Positions 8,380 through 17,030 of a DNA stretch of 64,000 bases are shown piece after piece. Positions within the stretch are counted from its first letter, which is position 1, and each line of letters begins with the position of its first letter. The stretch lies in NCBI RefSeq assembly GCF_008014745.1, contig NZ_VPFD01000030.1, forward strand, positions 57,738 to 121,737. The letters are read 5' to 3'. Below the pieces are notes generated by a model. That model was not told the DNA's origin and did not search any database. It saw only the letters and a program-made list of their open reading frames with translations. A program made the translations under genes and the position numbers. This stretch comes from Massilia arenae. Lineage in GTDB: Bacteria > Pseudomonadota > Gammaproteobacteria > Burkholderiales > Burkholderiaceae_D.

Positions 8380-9733
8380 GGCGAGCGACAAGGACCAACC
8401 ATGGTCGCTGCGGCGTCGCCTGCTGGCCGTCATCGTCGCGGCCAGCACCGTGCTGTGGCTGGCGAGCCTGGGCATCGTCACCGTCATCGCGTGGCAGGAA
8501 ACCAATGAGGTGTTCGACGACGCGCTGGAGGAGTCGGGCTATATGATCATGGCGGCGACGACCGACTGGAACGAACGCGGCCTGCTGCCGCAGTCGGGGG
8601 CGAGTGGTGAACATGGCCGCAAGGTCGACATGCAATACCAGATCGTGGTCGACGGCCGCGTGATCCAGCGTACGGGCGATGCGCCGCTGCGGCCCTATGT
8701 GTCCAACTTCGACGACGACCACGGTTTCGCCGAAGCGCTGGCGAATGGCGAGCGCTGGCGCGTGTTCGTGGTGCGCGACGAGGACCGCAACTTCGAGGTG
8801 CAGGTCGGCCATCAGGTGGATAAACGGTATGACATCCTGGAAGAACTGGCCGATTCGTTGTGGCTGCCCGTGCTGGGCTTCTTGCTGTTGCTGGCGCTGG
8901 TGTGCTGGGTCCTGACCGGTCGTGTCCTGAAGCCCTTGCGCCGCACCGCCGCCAGCATCGCGGCCAAGACGCCCGACGACCTGGCCCAGGTCCCGACCGC
9001 CGGCCAGGCGCGCGAGGTGCTGCCGATCGTGCAGGCGCTCAACGGCGTGCTCGGGCGGCTGGATGCGGCCCTGCAGGCCGAGCGCCGCTTCACCGCCGAC
9101 GCCGCCCACGAGCTGCGCACGCCGCTGGCGGGCCTGCATATGCACGTGCAGCTGCTGCAGCGCCAGCATCCCGAGTTGGCCGCGCCATTCCAGAAGCTGC
9201 GCCAGGACATCGCGCGCCTGACGGCGCTGGTCGACAGCCTCTTGACGCTGGCGCGCCTGGATCCGTTGGCGCGCGAGCAGCTGGTGCGCCAGCCGGTCCT
9301 GTTACCGCCCCTGTTCGAGCGCGTGGCCGCCATGCATGCGCAAGAGGCGGCCGCGCGCGGCATCGCGCTGGCGCTGCGTTGTGAGCTGCACGAGGTGCAG
9401 GCCGATCCGCAGATGCTCGAGATCGTGCTGCGCAACCTGGTCGACAATGCGCTGCGCTACTGCCCGGACGGCAGCCGGATCGAGATTGCGGCCGTGCAGC
9501 ACGCGGGGCATGCGCGCATCGTCGTGCGCGACGACGGCCCCGGGGTCGATGCACAGAGCCGCCAGCGCCTGACCGAGCGGTTCTTCCGCGTGCTGGGGCA
9601 GGGACAGCAGGGCAGCGGGCTTGGACTGTCGATCGTCAAGCGCATCGCTGACCTGCATGGCATTGACCTGGCGTTCGGGCCCGGGATCGATGGCCGTGGC
9701 CTGGGCGTGACCCTGGACTTGCCCTCTTTATAG
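8369..9733 (+). CDS. Sensor histidine kinase
   Basis: This 454-residue membrane kinase partners the preceding regulator. The N-terminal span (about 15-40) and a second span near 168-190 enclose a periplasmic sensor domain of about 130 residues. Then come a HAMP-like linker, the dimerisation box with AAHELRTPLAG (His near 247), the N box NLVDNALRY near 355, DDGPGV near 388 and GSGLGLSIVKRI near 415. Overall it is QseC-like in size and order. The signal it senses is unknown; the periplasmic domain has no motif I recognise. Confidence 0.93.
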   Translation: MANKASDKDQPWSLRRRLLAVIVAASTVLWLASLGIVTVIAWQETNEVFDDALEESGYMIMAATTDWNERGLLPQSGASGEHGRKVDMQYQIVVDGRVIQRTGDAPLRPYVSNFDDDHGFAEALANGERWRVFVVRDEDRNFEVQVGHQVDKRYDILEELADSLWLPVLGFLLLLALVCWVLTGRVLKPLRRTAASIAAKTPDDLAQVPTAGQAREVLPIVQALNGVLGRLDAALQAERRFTADAAHELRTPLAGLHMHVQLLQRQHPELAAPFQKLRQDIARLTALVDSLLTLARLDPLAREQLVRQPVLLPPLFERVAAMHAQEAAARGIALALRCELHEVQADPQMLEIVLRNLVDNALRYCPDGSRIEIAAVQHAGHARIVVRDDGPGVDAQSRQRLTERFFRVLGQGQQGSGLGLSIVKRIADLHGIDLAFGPGIDGRGLGVTLDLPSL

Positions 9734-9795
9734 ATTATCCACTTTGGGTAACTGTTGGTACTTGTATTGCGCCAACTCGGCATTATGTGCTGGGC

Positions 9796-10005
9796 ATGCT
9801 AAAACAGAAACTGAACTGGAAGCGGCCCCTGTTTTACGTTCTTCTGCCGATTTTCTTCGTCATGGCTTTCCTGGGCTTTCCATTGCCGGTCGCCCCGCCG
9901 CCAGCCACCAAGCCGGCGCAGGAGCAGGCCGTCGTCGTGAAAAAGAAGAAGAAACGCATCGGATTATTGATGCGTAAGGAGGATCGCCAGGACGATGCAT
10001 CCTGA
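9796..10005 (+). CDS. Small single-span membrane protein, unknown
   Basis: This possible 69-residue protein starts MLKQKLNWKRPLFYVLLPIFF, with one membrane helix (about residues 12-30), a Pro-rich linker (PVAPPPATKPA) and a Lys-rich tail (VKKKKKRIG). No clear Shine-Dalgarno precedes either this ATG or a GTG three codons earlier, so both start and reality are uncertain. The composition (hydrophobic helix, then basic tail) argues for a real inner-membrane peptide. It sits downstream of the kinase without overlap. Confidence 0.45.
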   Translation: MLKQKLNWKRPLFYVLLPIFFVMAFLGFPLPVAPPPATKPAQEQAVVVKKKKKRIGLLMRKEDRQDDAS

Positions 10006-10112
10006 GCCAGTCATCAGTCTTCTTAAGATCGGTTTAATGTCCGGCCGTTGTAATGCGCCTGTGCCTGCCGAACAGTGCAGGCCAACCAACAGACCAACAC
10101 AAAGGACCGACC

Positions 10113-10526
10113 ATGAAACGCATTTTCCAACTCTCCTGCATCGCCGCGCTGCTCGCCGTTTCGGGTACTGCCGCCGCACAGAATATCGCCGATGCGCCGC
10201 CCGGCGCGGCGGTCGACGTCAAGCCGACTTCCGGCTACAGCGGCCCGTCCGGTGCCCCGCTAATGACGGCGAAAGACTTGCAGGCCAAGGGCAAGGACGA
10301 CCAGTACGTGCGCCTGAAAGGCAAGCTGACCAGCCACAAGGGCGACGAGGACTACGAGTTCACCGACGCCAGCGGCAAGATCACCGTCGAGATCGATGCC
10401 GACCGCTTCCCGCAGGGCGTGAAGGTCGACCACAACACCACGGTCGAGCTGACTGGCGAGTTCGACAAGGAGATGTTCGGCGAATCGAAGCTGGACGTCG
10501 AGCAGATCAAGGTCGTGAGCAACTGA
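10113..10526 (+). CDS. YgiW/YdeI-type BOF domain protein
   Basis: This 137-residue periplasmic protein has a signal peptide (residues 1-22, ending AAA-QN) and one OB-fold BOF domain. Typical features are MTAKDLQAKGKDDQYVRLKGKL, a DYEFTDASGKITVEID core and a final FGESKLDVEQIKVV. E. coli relatives YgiW and YdeI are linked to stress tolerance (peroxide, acid, cationic peptides) and are often controlled by neighbouring two-component systems, which fits its place after a QseBC-like pair. A good AAAGGA site precedes the ATG. Confidence 0.88.
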   Translation: MKRIFQLSCIAALLAVSGTAAAQNIADAPPGAAVDVKPTSGYSGPSGAPLMTAKDLQAKGKDDQYVRLKGKLTSHKGDEDYEFTDASGKITVEIDADRFPQGVKVDHNTTVELTGEFDKEMFGESKLDVEQIKVVSN

Positions 10527-10584
10527 GCGGCAGGACGGGCGGCGTGGGCGATAATGGCGGTTTGACCGTCACGCCTCGCCGCCC

Positions 10585-13500
10585 ATGTTCTACGATTACG
10601 CCGACCTGACACGCAACTTCGACGCCGGGACCCTGCAGCGCGGAGAAGACGTCGCGCGCAAAGGCAAGGTGCGCAGCGCGCGCCGCGACGACGACAAGCT
10701 CATCGGCGAAGTCGGCGGCAGCGGCGGCGAACTATACCGTCAAACCATCCGCTTCAAATCGGGCCGTGGCGGCATCGATTTCCAGGGCAGTTGCAGCTGT
10801 CCCATGAGCTACAACTGCAAGCACGTGGTGGCGGTGCTGCTGGCCGACCTCGAACGCTATCAGCATGAGATGGCGCAGTCGCCGGCGGCAAGCGCGGCGC
10901 GCGCCGAAGCGTGGCTGCAGGACCTGGCCCTACTGTCCCGGACGCCGCTGGCGAACGCCGCCGCCAACCCTGGCGCGGCGTCCACGCTGGCCTGGGTGCT
11001 GGTGGCCCAGGATCCGGCCGGTGGTCCGCCGCGCCTGCACCTGCGCCGCGCGCGCCAGCGCAAGAACGGCGGCCTCAGCGGCACCACGCCGATACACGAT
11101 GTCCACGCCCTGCTGCGCGCATCGGCGGCATCGCCCGAACCCGGCGACGAAGAGTCGCTGCGGCTGTTCGCGGCGCTGCAGGCCGGCGGCATGGTGGCTA
11201 GCGATGTCATGGTGTCGGGCGCGATCGGCGCGCGTCTGCTGACCCGGCTGTGCGCGGAGGACCAGTTGCTGCTGGCGTGGTCCGAAGATGACCTTCGCCG
11301 CAATCACTTGATCTGCCTGCAGCCCGGCCCGCGCCGTCAGGCCACGCTCGGCTGGCTGTCGTCCGCCGGCGACGACGCCGTCTGGCTCGACTGGTCGTTC
11401 GAGGATGGTTGCCCCATGGGCGTACTGCCGACCGATCCGCCCTTGTATCTTGGCGAAGACACGCTGGGCGAGCTGGCGCTGCCCGATTCCCTCGCGGCGC
11501 TGCCGCCGGCAGCCCTGGTGAAGCTGGTCGCCGGGGCGCCACGGCTGCAAGCCGAACAGCGTGCCGGCATGGCCGCCCATCTCGCCGGCCTCGGGCTGGA
11601 TCATCTCGTGCCGCCGCCGCAGGCAATCGAAACCCAGCGCCGCAACGACATCGCTCCCACGCCCTGCCTGCTGCTCGACAGCATGGACACGGGCTGGGGC
11701 CGCAACGAGGTCTGGCACGACTACGCATTGCTGACCTTCGAGTACGACGGCCTGTCCACCGAAGACGTCGATGAACCGGTGTTGCGTGTGGTGCAGGATG
11801 GCGTGGTCCAGCTTATCGAACGTGACCATGCCGCCGAAGCCGCTGCCGCCGACCTGCTCGCCGGACTTGGCTTCTACAAACCGCCGGCCGGCTCGCCGCT
11901 GGACGACATGCCGGATGCGCTCACGCTCGCGGACGAGGCCGCTTGGGTAGCCTTCGCGCGCCGCGACATCCCGCGCCTGGAGGCCGCCGGCTGGGAGATC
12001 GAAACGGACCTCGATTACCGCTACGACCTCGCGCAGGTCGACGACTGGTACGCCGAACTCGACGAAGAAGGCGAGGGCGGCAACGCCTGGTTCTCGCTGG
12101 AGCTCGGCATCGTCGTCGGTGGCGAGCGCCATGCGCTATTGCCCCTGCTGGTGCAGATGGTGCGCGCCGCGCCGCGCGATTTCGCCGCGCCTGCGCTGGC
12201 CGCGCGCGGTGAAGATGACGCGCTGATCGTCGAGCTGGATACCTATGAGCGCGTCGCCCTGCCCTGGGGCCGCGTCAAGCCGATCCTGGCCACGCTGGGC
12301 GAGCTGTATTTCGGCGAGCGCCTGGGCAAAGGGGTGCGCCTGCCGGCCATGGATGCCGCGCGCCTGGCCGAACTGGAGCGCGCCGCGCGGCTGCGCTGGA
12401 TCGGCGGCGAGCGGCTGCGCGAACTGGGCCGCAAGCTCGACAGCTTCGGCGGCATCCAGGCCGTCGCGCCGCCGGCGGGATTGCAGGCCGCCTTGCGGCC
12501 CTACCAGCTGGGCGGCCTTGCTTGGCTGCAGTTCCTGCGCGAATACGGCTTCGGCGGCATCCTGGCCGACGATATGGGGCTGGGGAAAACCGTCCAGACC
12601 CTGGCCCACATCCTGTTCGAGAAAGAAGCCGGCCGGCTCGATGCGCCGGCCCTGGTCGTGGCGCCGACCAGCCTGATGCCCAACTGGCAGGCCGAAGCCG
12701 CACGCTTTGCGCCCGGCCTGCGCGTGCTGCTCCTGCACGGCAAGGAGCGCGCGGCGCAGTTCGACGCCATCGGCGAACACGACCTGGTGCTGACCACCTA
12801 TGCCTTGCTGGGCCGCGACGAGGACGCGCTGCGCCTGCACCGCTACCACCTGCTGATCCTGGATGAGGCGCAGTACATCAAGAACAGCCGTACCAAGGCC
12901 GCGCAGACCGCGCGCCTGCTCGATGCCCGCCATCGGCTGTGCCTGACCGGTACGCCGGTGCAGAACCACCTGGGCGAACTGTGGTCGCAGTTCAACTTCC
13001 TGATGCCGGGCCTGCTAGGCGACGAAAAATCCTTCAAGGCCGATTACCGCAAGCCGATCGAGCAGGGGAACGATGTGCAGCGCAAGGATTTCCTGGCGCG
13101 CCGCGTCAAACCCTTCATGCTGCGCCGGACCAAGGACAAGGTGGCGACCGAATTGCCGCCCAAGACCGAGATCGTGCTGCCGGTCGAGCTGGGCAGCGCG
13201 CAGCGCGACCTGTACGAGACGGTGCGGGTGGCGATGGACCGCAAGGTGCGGGCCGAGATCGACCGCAAGGGCCTGGCGCGCAGCCACATCGTGATCCTCG
13301 AGGCCCTGCTCAAGCTGCGCCAGGTGTGCTGCGATCCGCGTCTGATCGAGCCATCGAGCGTGACCGGCTCGGCCAAGCTCGATACGCTGATGGAGTTGCT
13401 CGATACCTTGAGCAGCGAAGGCCGCAAGGTGCTGGTGTTCTCGCAGTTCACCAGCATGCTGGCGCTGGTCGGCGCGGCCTTGCGCGAACGCGGCACCGAT

Positions 13501-13902
13501 TTCGTCGAGCTCACCGGCAGCACGCTCGACCGCGCCGCCCCGGTCGCCGCCTTCCAGCAGGGGCAGGTCGGGGTATTCCTGATCAGCCTGAAGGCGGGCG
13601 GGGTGGGGCTCAACCTGACGGCGGCCGACACCGTCATCCATTACGATCCCTGGTGGAACCCGGCCAGCGAAAACCAGGCCACCGACCGCGCCTGGCGCAT
13701 CGGCCAGCAGCAGCCCGTGTTCGTCTACAAGCTGATCGCGCGCGGCACGCTGGAAGAGAAAATCCAGGAACTGCAGCGCCGCAAGGGCGAGCTGGCGGAC
13801 GCGGTGCTCAGCAATGAGGGAGAGACGGAACTTGCGCCGGGTCTGCAGGCGGATGATTTGCGCGCCATCTTCTCTCTCGATTCTAGTCCTGCACCACACT
13901 GA
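10585..13902 (+). CDS. SWIM zinc-finger SNF2-family helicase
   Basis: This 1105-residue ATPase belongs to the bacterial SNF2/RapA-like superfamily 2. The N-terminus has a SWIM zinc finger (Cys70, Cys72, Cys78, His80 in SCSCPMSYNCKH). A long middle part of unknown fold follows, then the SNF2 core: GGILADDMGLGKTVQT (Walker A, near 655), LILDEAQYIKN (near 755), LTGTPVQNHLGELWSQFN, and helicase C motifs SLKAGGVGLNLT and DRAWRIGQ. It probably remodels nucleic-acid/protein complexes, and the SWIM finger gives DNA or protein binding. It converges with the next gene and overlaps its 3' end by 20 bp. Confidence 0.92.
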   Translation: MFYDYADLTRNFDAGTLQRGEDVARKGKVRSARRDDDKLIGEVGGSGGELYRQTIRFKSGRGGIDFQGSCSCPMSYNCKHVVAVLLADLERYQHEMAQSPAASAARAEAWLQDLALLSRTPLANAAANPGAASTLAWVLVAQDPAGGPPRLHLRRARQRKNGGLSGTTPIHDVHALLRASAASPEPGDEESLRLFAALQAGGMVASDVMVSGAIGARLLTRLCAEDQLLLAWSEDDLRRNHLICLQPGPRRQATLGWLSSAGDDAVWLDWSFEDGCPMGVLPTDPPLYLGEDTLGELALPDSLAALPPAALVKLVAGAPRLQAEQRAGMAAHLAGLGLDHLVPPPQAIETQRRNDIAPTPCLLLDSMDTGWGRNEVWHDYALLTFEYDGLSTEDVDEPVLRVVQDGVVQLIERDHAAEAAAADLLAGLGFYKPPAGSPLDDMPDALTLADEAAWVAFARRDIPRLEAAGWEIETDLDYRYDLAQVDDWYAELDEEGEGGNAWFSLELGIVVGGERHALLPLLVQMVRAAPRDFAAPALAARGEDDALIVELDTYERVALPWGRVKPILATLGELYFGERLGKGVRLPAMDAARLAELERAARLRWIGGERLRELGRKLDSFGGIQAVAPPAGLQAALRPYQLGGLAWLQFLREYGFGGILADDMGLGKTVQTLAHILFEKEAGRLDAPALVVAPTSLMPNWQAEAARFAPGLRVLLLHGKERAAQFDAIGEHDLVLTTYALLGRDEDALRLHRYHLLILDEAQYIKNSRTKAAQTARLLDARHRLCLTGTPVQNHLGELWSQFNFLMPGLLGDEKSFKADYRKPIEQGNDVQRKDFLARRVKPFMLRRTKDKVATELPPKTEIVLPVELGSAQRDLYETVRVAMDRKVRAEIDRKGLARSHIVILEALLKLRQVCCDPRLIEPSSVTGSAKLDTLMELLDTLSSEGRKVLVFSQFTSMLALVGAALRERGTDFVELTGSTLDRAAPVAAFQQGQVGVFLISLKAGGVGLNLTAADTVIHYDPWWNPASENQATDRAWRIGQQQPVFVYKLIARGTLEEKIQELQRRKGELADAVLSNEGETELAPGLQADDLRAIFSLDSSPAPH

Positions 13903-14425
13903 CGCGCGCGAAGCGCAGGTTCTCGAACACCTTGATGCGGCCCGTCAGCGGCCACCAGTCGTACAGGAAGATCTGGGCCGGCCGCCACATCGCCACCCAG
14001 CCGATGATGGTCAGGCTTTCGCGCGCGATCCGGGCGAAGTGGCCGCTGGAAAACGTCTCGATGGCTGCCGCCAGCAATAAACAGCTGACGACGAAGGCCA
14101 CGCCGATCGCCAGGCTGATCCGGCCCTGGCGCAGCAGCTGCTTCAGCTCGCCGCGCACCAGTTCCACCTTGTAGCCGTAGTAGTTGTGGATCGCGTCCGC
14201 AACCATGTCGCCGGCCTGCCCCACCGGCGGCAACTGTTCGACGTGGATGTTCAGGTGCAGCAGGCTGGCCGTCGGCAGCGAAAGCGCCCAGTTCTCGATA
14301 TACGCCTCGCAGGCGTGGTCGAGGTCCTTGTTCAGGAAAGGCGCCGGATCGAGCGAGTTGAATAGCTGCTGCAGCTCGCGCACGCGCAGCTCCAGCGTGT
14401 GGGTGGGTTGTTCACTAATGTGCAT
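13883..14425 (-). CDS. Two-span membrane protein, unknown
   Basis: The 180-residue protein has a soluble N-terminal half rich in helices (LELRVRELQQLFNSLDPAPF) and two membrane spans in the C-terminal half (ISLAIGVAFVVSCLLLAAAI, then LTIIGWVAMWRPAQIFLYDW). I do not recognise the family by name, though the pattern is common in proteobacterial hypothetical proteins. It ends inside the 3' end of the SNF2 gene on the opposite strand. It is separated from the LysR gene by about 45 bp and reads in the same direction, so the two may be cotranscribed. Confidence 0.7.
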   Translation of the reverse strand: MHISEQPTHTLELRVRELQQLFNSLDPAPFLNKDLDHACEAYIENWALSLPTASLLHLNIHVEQLPPVGQAGDMVADAIHNYYGYKVELVRGELKQLLRQGRISLAIGVAFVVSCLLLAAAIETFSSGHFARIARESLTIIGWVAMWRPAQIFLYDWWPLTGRIKVFENLRFARVSVVQD

Positions 14426-14470
14426 GCGGCAAGCGTACCGCAGGGCATCATCCTGGGCAACCGCAGCCGC

Positions 14471-15400
14471 TCATCCACTGACGCGCTGCGGGAAGCTCTC
14501 GGTCAGCCAGTCGATGAACACGCGCAGGCGCTGCGTCAGGTGGCGGTTCTGCGGATAGACCACGTGGAAGGGAAAGCCGGCCGGGCGCCAGTCGGCGAGG
14601 ATCTCGACCAGCGATCCATCCCGCAGGTGCTTGCCGGCGCAATAGCTGAAGGTCTGGACGATGCCCAGCCCGGCCACGGCGGCCGTCAGGTGCGCATTGC
14701 TTTCATTGATGCCGACGCGGTGCTCCACCTTGATTTCCACGCTCTCGCCGCCGCGCGCGAACCTGAACGGCAGGGCGCGGCCATTCGAGGTCAGGACATA
14801 GCTGACCAGGCGATGACCGTTTTTCAGCTCCTCCGGATAGGCCGGCGTGCCGAACTGCTTCAGGTAGGACGGCGCGGCGCAGGTGACCATCGTGGCGCGG
14901 CCGATGCTGCGCGCCACCAGTGACGAGTCGTTCAGCGCGCCGCCGCGGATGACGCAGTCGACGTTGTCGGCGATCAGGTCAGCGGCCCGGTCCGAGACGC
15001 CGAGCTCGATCCGGATGTCGGGATAGCGCGCCAGGAATTCGGGCAGCGCCGGCAGCAGCACGTCGCTAGCGGTCGACGAGCCGATGTCGATGCGCAACTG
15101 GCCGCGCGGCCTGGCCCGCGCGACGTCGAACGAGGTGTCGATCTCTTCCAGGTCGGCCAGGATGCGCGCTGTCTTTTCGTAGTAATCGCGGCCCTCGGGC
15201 GTGACAGTGACGCGGCGCGTGGTCCGCTGCAGCAGCCGCACGCCCAGGTGCGCTTCAAGTTCGCGCACCAGCTTGCTCAAGGTGGCGTTCGGCATGTTCA
15301 GCGAATCGGCAGCACGGGTAAAGCTGCCGGCTTCGACTACGCGGCCGTACGCGCGTATGGCGAGCAATTGGTCCAAGGGCGTCCTTTCAAGCATGCGCAT
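14471..15400 (-). CDS. LysR-family transcriptional regulator
   Basis: The 309-residue protein has the LysR winged helix at the N-terminus (FTRAADSLNMPNATLSKLVR, with LEAHLGVRLLQRTTRRV) and a type 2 periplasmic-binding fold for its effector. It is close to the many LysR regulators that sit divergently from a short-chain dehydrogenase. The start could be Met1 (15400) or Met3 (15394); both sit next to a 22-bp imperfect palindrome. It probably controls the divergent SDR gene at 15531 and itself. Confidence 0.92.
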   Translation of the reverse strand: MRMLERTPLDQLLAIRAYGRVVEAGSFTRAADSLNMPNATLSKLVRELEAHLGVRLLQRTTRRVTVTPEGRDYYEKTARILADLEEIDTSFDVARARPRGQLRIDIGSSTASDVLLPALPEFLARYPDIRIELGVSDRAADLIADNVDCVIRGGALNDSSLVARSIGRATMVTCAAPSYLKQFGTPAYPEELKNGHRLVSYVLTSNGRALPFRFARGGESVEIKVEHRVGINESNAHLTAAVAGLGIVQTFSYCAGKHLRDGSLVEILADWRPAGFPFHVVYPQNRHLTQRLRVFIDWLTESFPQRVSG

Positions 15401-15420
15401 TATCTACATACGTAAATAAT
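15399..15420. promoter_or_regulatory. 22-bp imperfect palindrome, candidate LysR operator
   Basis: ATTATCTACATACGTAAATAAT matches its own reverse complement at 18 of 22 positions. It is AT-rich in a GC-rich genome and abuts the LysR start codon, inside the divergent LysR/SDR promoter region. That is the expected place for an autoregulatory LysR site; binding is inferred. Confidence 0.5.
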
Positions 15421-15530
15421 GTATTTCACTTTTCAGGATTTATCAATAAACGGGCGGCCGCTAAAGTTCATCCATGCCTTCGATACCCGACAGGCACCAA
15501 CGAACCGCTCCATCACTGAAAGGACCTACC

Positions 15531-16280
15531 ATGAACACGCAATTGAACGGCAAGATCGCCCTCGTCACCGGCGGCACCTCGGGCATCGGCCTGGCGACGG
15601 CGCGCGAATTCGCGGCCCAGGGCGCACGCGTCTATGTCACCGGCCGCCGCCAGAACGAGCTGGACGCCGCGGTCGAGGCCATCGGCCCGGCCGCCACCGG
15701 CATCCGCGCTGATGCATCGAACCTGGCCGACCTGGATAAGGTGTATGCGCAGATCGCACGCGACGCGGGCCGCCTCGACATCCTGTTCGCCAATGCCGGC
15801 GGCGGCGACATGATGCCGCTCGGCGCCATCACCGAAGAACACTTCGACCGCATCTTCGCGACCAATGTGCGCGGCGTGCTGTTCACGGTGCAGAAGGCGC
15901 TGCCCTTGCTGGTGGACGGCGGCGCGATCGTCCTCACCGCGTCGACCACCTCGGTGCAGGGCACGCCCGGCTTCAGTGTCTACAGCGCCAGCAAGGCGGC
16001 GGTGCGCAATTTCGCCCGCTCGTGGGCGATGGACCTGAAGGATCGCGGCATCCGTGTGAACGTCATCAGCCCCGGCCCGATCCGCACGCCGGGCCTGGGC
16101 GGCCTGGTCGACGATGCGAGCCGCCAGGGCCTGTTCGACCACCTGGCCGCGCAAGTGCCGATGGGCCGCCTGGGCGAGCCGGAAGAAATCGGCAAGGCCG
16201 TGACCTTCCTGGCGTCCAGCGCCGCCAGCTATATCAATGGCATCGAGCTGTTCGTCGATGGCGGCATGGTCCAGGTCTGA
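15531..16280 (+). CDS. Short-chain dehydrogenase/reductase
   Basis: This 249-residue classical SDR has the nucleotide-binding TGGTSGIGLA near residues 12-21, NAGG near 88-91, catalytic Ser in LTASTTS and the YxxxK pair in YSASKAAVRNFARSWA near 151-155, then ISPGPIRTPG. Family members oxidise or reduce alcohols and ketones with NAD(P). Arg residues after the first strand (TGRRQ) suggest NADPH preference. It is divergent from the LysR regulator and ends at a strong terminator. The substrate is unknown. The start is supported by an AAAGGA site at 15519-15524. Confidence 0.93.
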   Translation: MNTQLNGKIALVTGGTSGIGLATAREFAAQGARVYVTGRRQNELDAAVEAIGPAATGIRADASNLADLDKVYAQIARDAGRLDILFANAGGGDMMPLGAITEEHFDRIFATNVRGVLFTVQKALPLLVDGGAIVLTASTTSVQGTPGFSVYSASKAAVRNFARSWAMDLKDRGIRVNVISPGPIRTPGLGGLVDDASRQGLFDHLAAQVPMGRLGEPEEIGKAVTFLASSAASYINGIELFVDGGMVQV

Positions 16281-16291
16281 GGCGCCATACA

Positions 16292-16319
16292 AAAGGCCCG
16301 CCACCGGGGCGGGCCTTTC
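16292..16319 (+). terminator. Rho-independent-type hairpin after the SDR gene
   Basis: AAAGGCCCGCC-ACCG-GGGCGGGCCTTT forms a near-perfect GC-rich stem ending in a short T run, 12 bp after the SDR stop codon. The A and T tails are symmetric, so it can also serve the converging host-attachment-type gene. Confidence 0.8.
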
Positions 16320-16337
16320 ATCCAGCGCGGCGCGGGC

Positions 16338-16844
16338 TTACGCCGATTTGTCCTGGTGCGCGTCGAGCTGGGCGCGCAGTTCCTGGCCGTTCGAGTGCGT
16401 ATAGTCCTTGTTGACTTCGCGCTTGATCAGCGCCTTGATCTGCGGATCGATCTTCTCGCGCAGCACGCCGAGGAACTCGGGTGAGGCCGCCAAGACCAGT
16501 TGTTGGAAACGACCGGCCTGGTGCGCCTGCTGCAGGTAGTTTGAAATATCCTTCGCAAACCTTTGCGACTCGTGTTCGGCCGGCGTGACGGCCGGTTGGT
16601 AATCGTTGCCCTGGGCGCCGGCTGGCGCCGCATGTTGGAATCCGCCGCCTTGTCCGCCACCGATATTGTGGCCGCTGTTTTGCGCGGATCGTGGGCTCAT
16701 TTTATCGGTCACGATATCGAGCACGCGCTGCTGCGCGGCAGGATTGACCAGATCGTCGACTTCCTGCAGGGACGACGCCTTGTCGGCGTCGGAGAAGATA
16801 CGTGCACGGCCCGCATTGGCTGCGATGGTCCAGGTTGTTGGCAT
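16338..16844 (-). CDS. Host attachment protein family
   Basis: The 168-residue soluble protein opens TTWTIAANAGRARIFSDAD and ends QIKALIKREVNKDYTH, the pattern of the bacterial host-attachment-type family, related to archaeal release-factor-like folds (baeRF group). Members from Agrobacterium were named for plant attachment, but the biochemical function is unknown. The middle holds Gly-rich and low-complexity sequence (GHNIGGGQGGGFQ). The ATG at 16844 is supported by AGGGGGT five bases upstream; a longer frame to 17117 has no such support and runs into the IS left end. Confidence 0.85.
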   Translation of the reverse strand: MPTTWTIAANAGRARIFSDADKASSLQEVDDLVNPAAQQRVLDIVTDKMSPRSAQNSGHNIGGGQGGGFQHAAPAGAQGNDYQPAVTPAEHESQRFAKDISNYLQQAHQAGRFQQLVLAASPEFLGVLREKIDPQIKALIKREVNKDYTHSNGQELRAQLDAHQDKSA

Positions 16845-17022
16845 ATTACCCCCTGTAAAAATGGTGTGAAAGTGATCGCCTGCAGTACCGGCCCGGATAA
16901 TGTTGAGCCAGGACTTCTGCATAGCGACAAGTGATGATCTAGTATAGCCCTGCATAAAAAAGCCCGGCGCACCGCCTTCTCTGGCGTGCGCGTCGTGCGC
17001 TGTCGAAACAAGTGCGGAGTCA

Positions 17023-17030
17023 ATTTCTTG
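17023..17030. repeat. Left target-site duplication of the IS1595-type element
   Basis: ATTTCTTG abuts the left terminal repeat. ATTTCTTT abuts the right end at 18101-18108, differing only in the last base. Eight-bp duplications are usual for IS1595. Confidence 0.6.
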
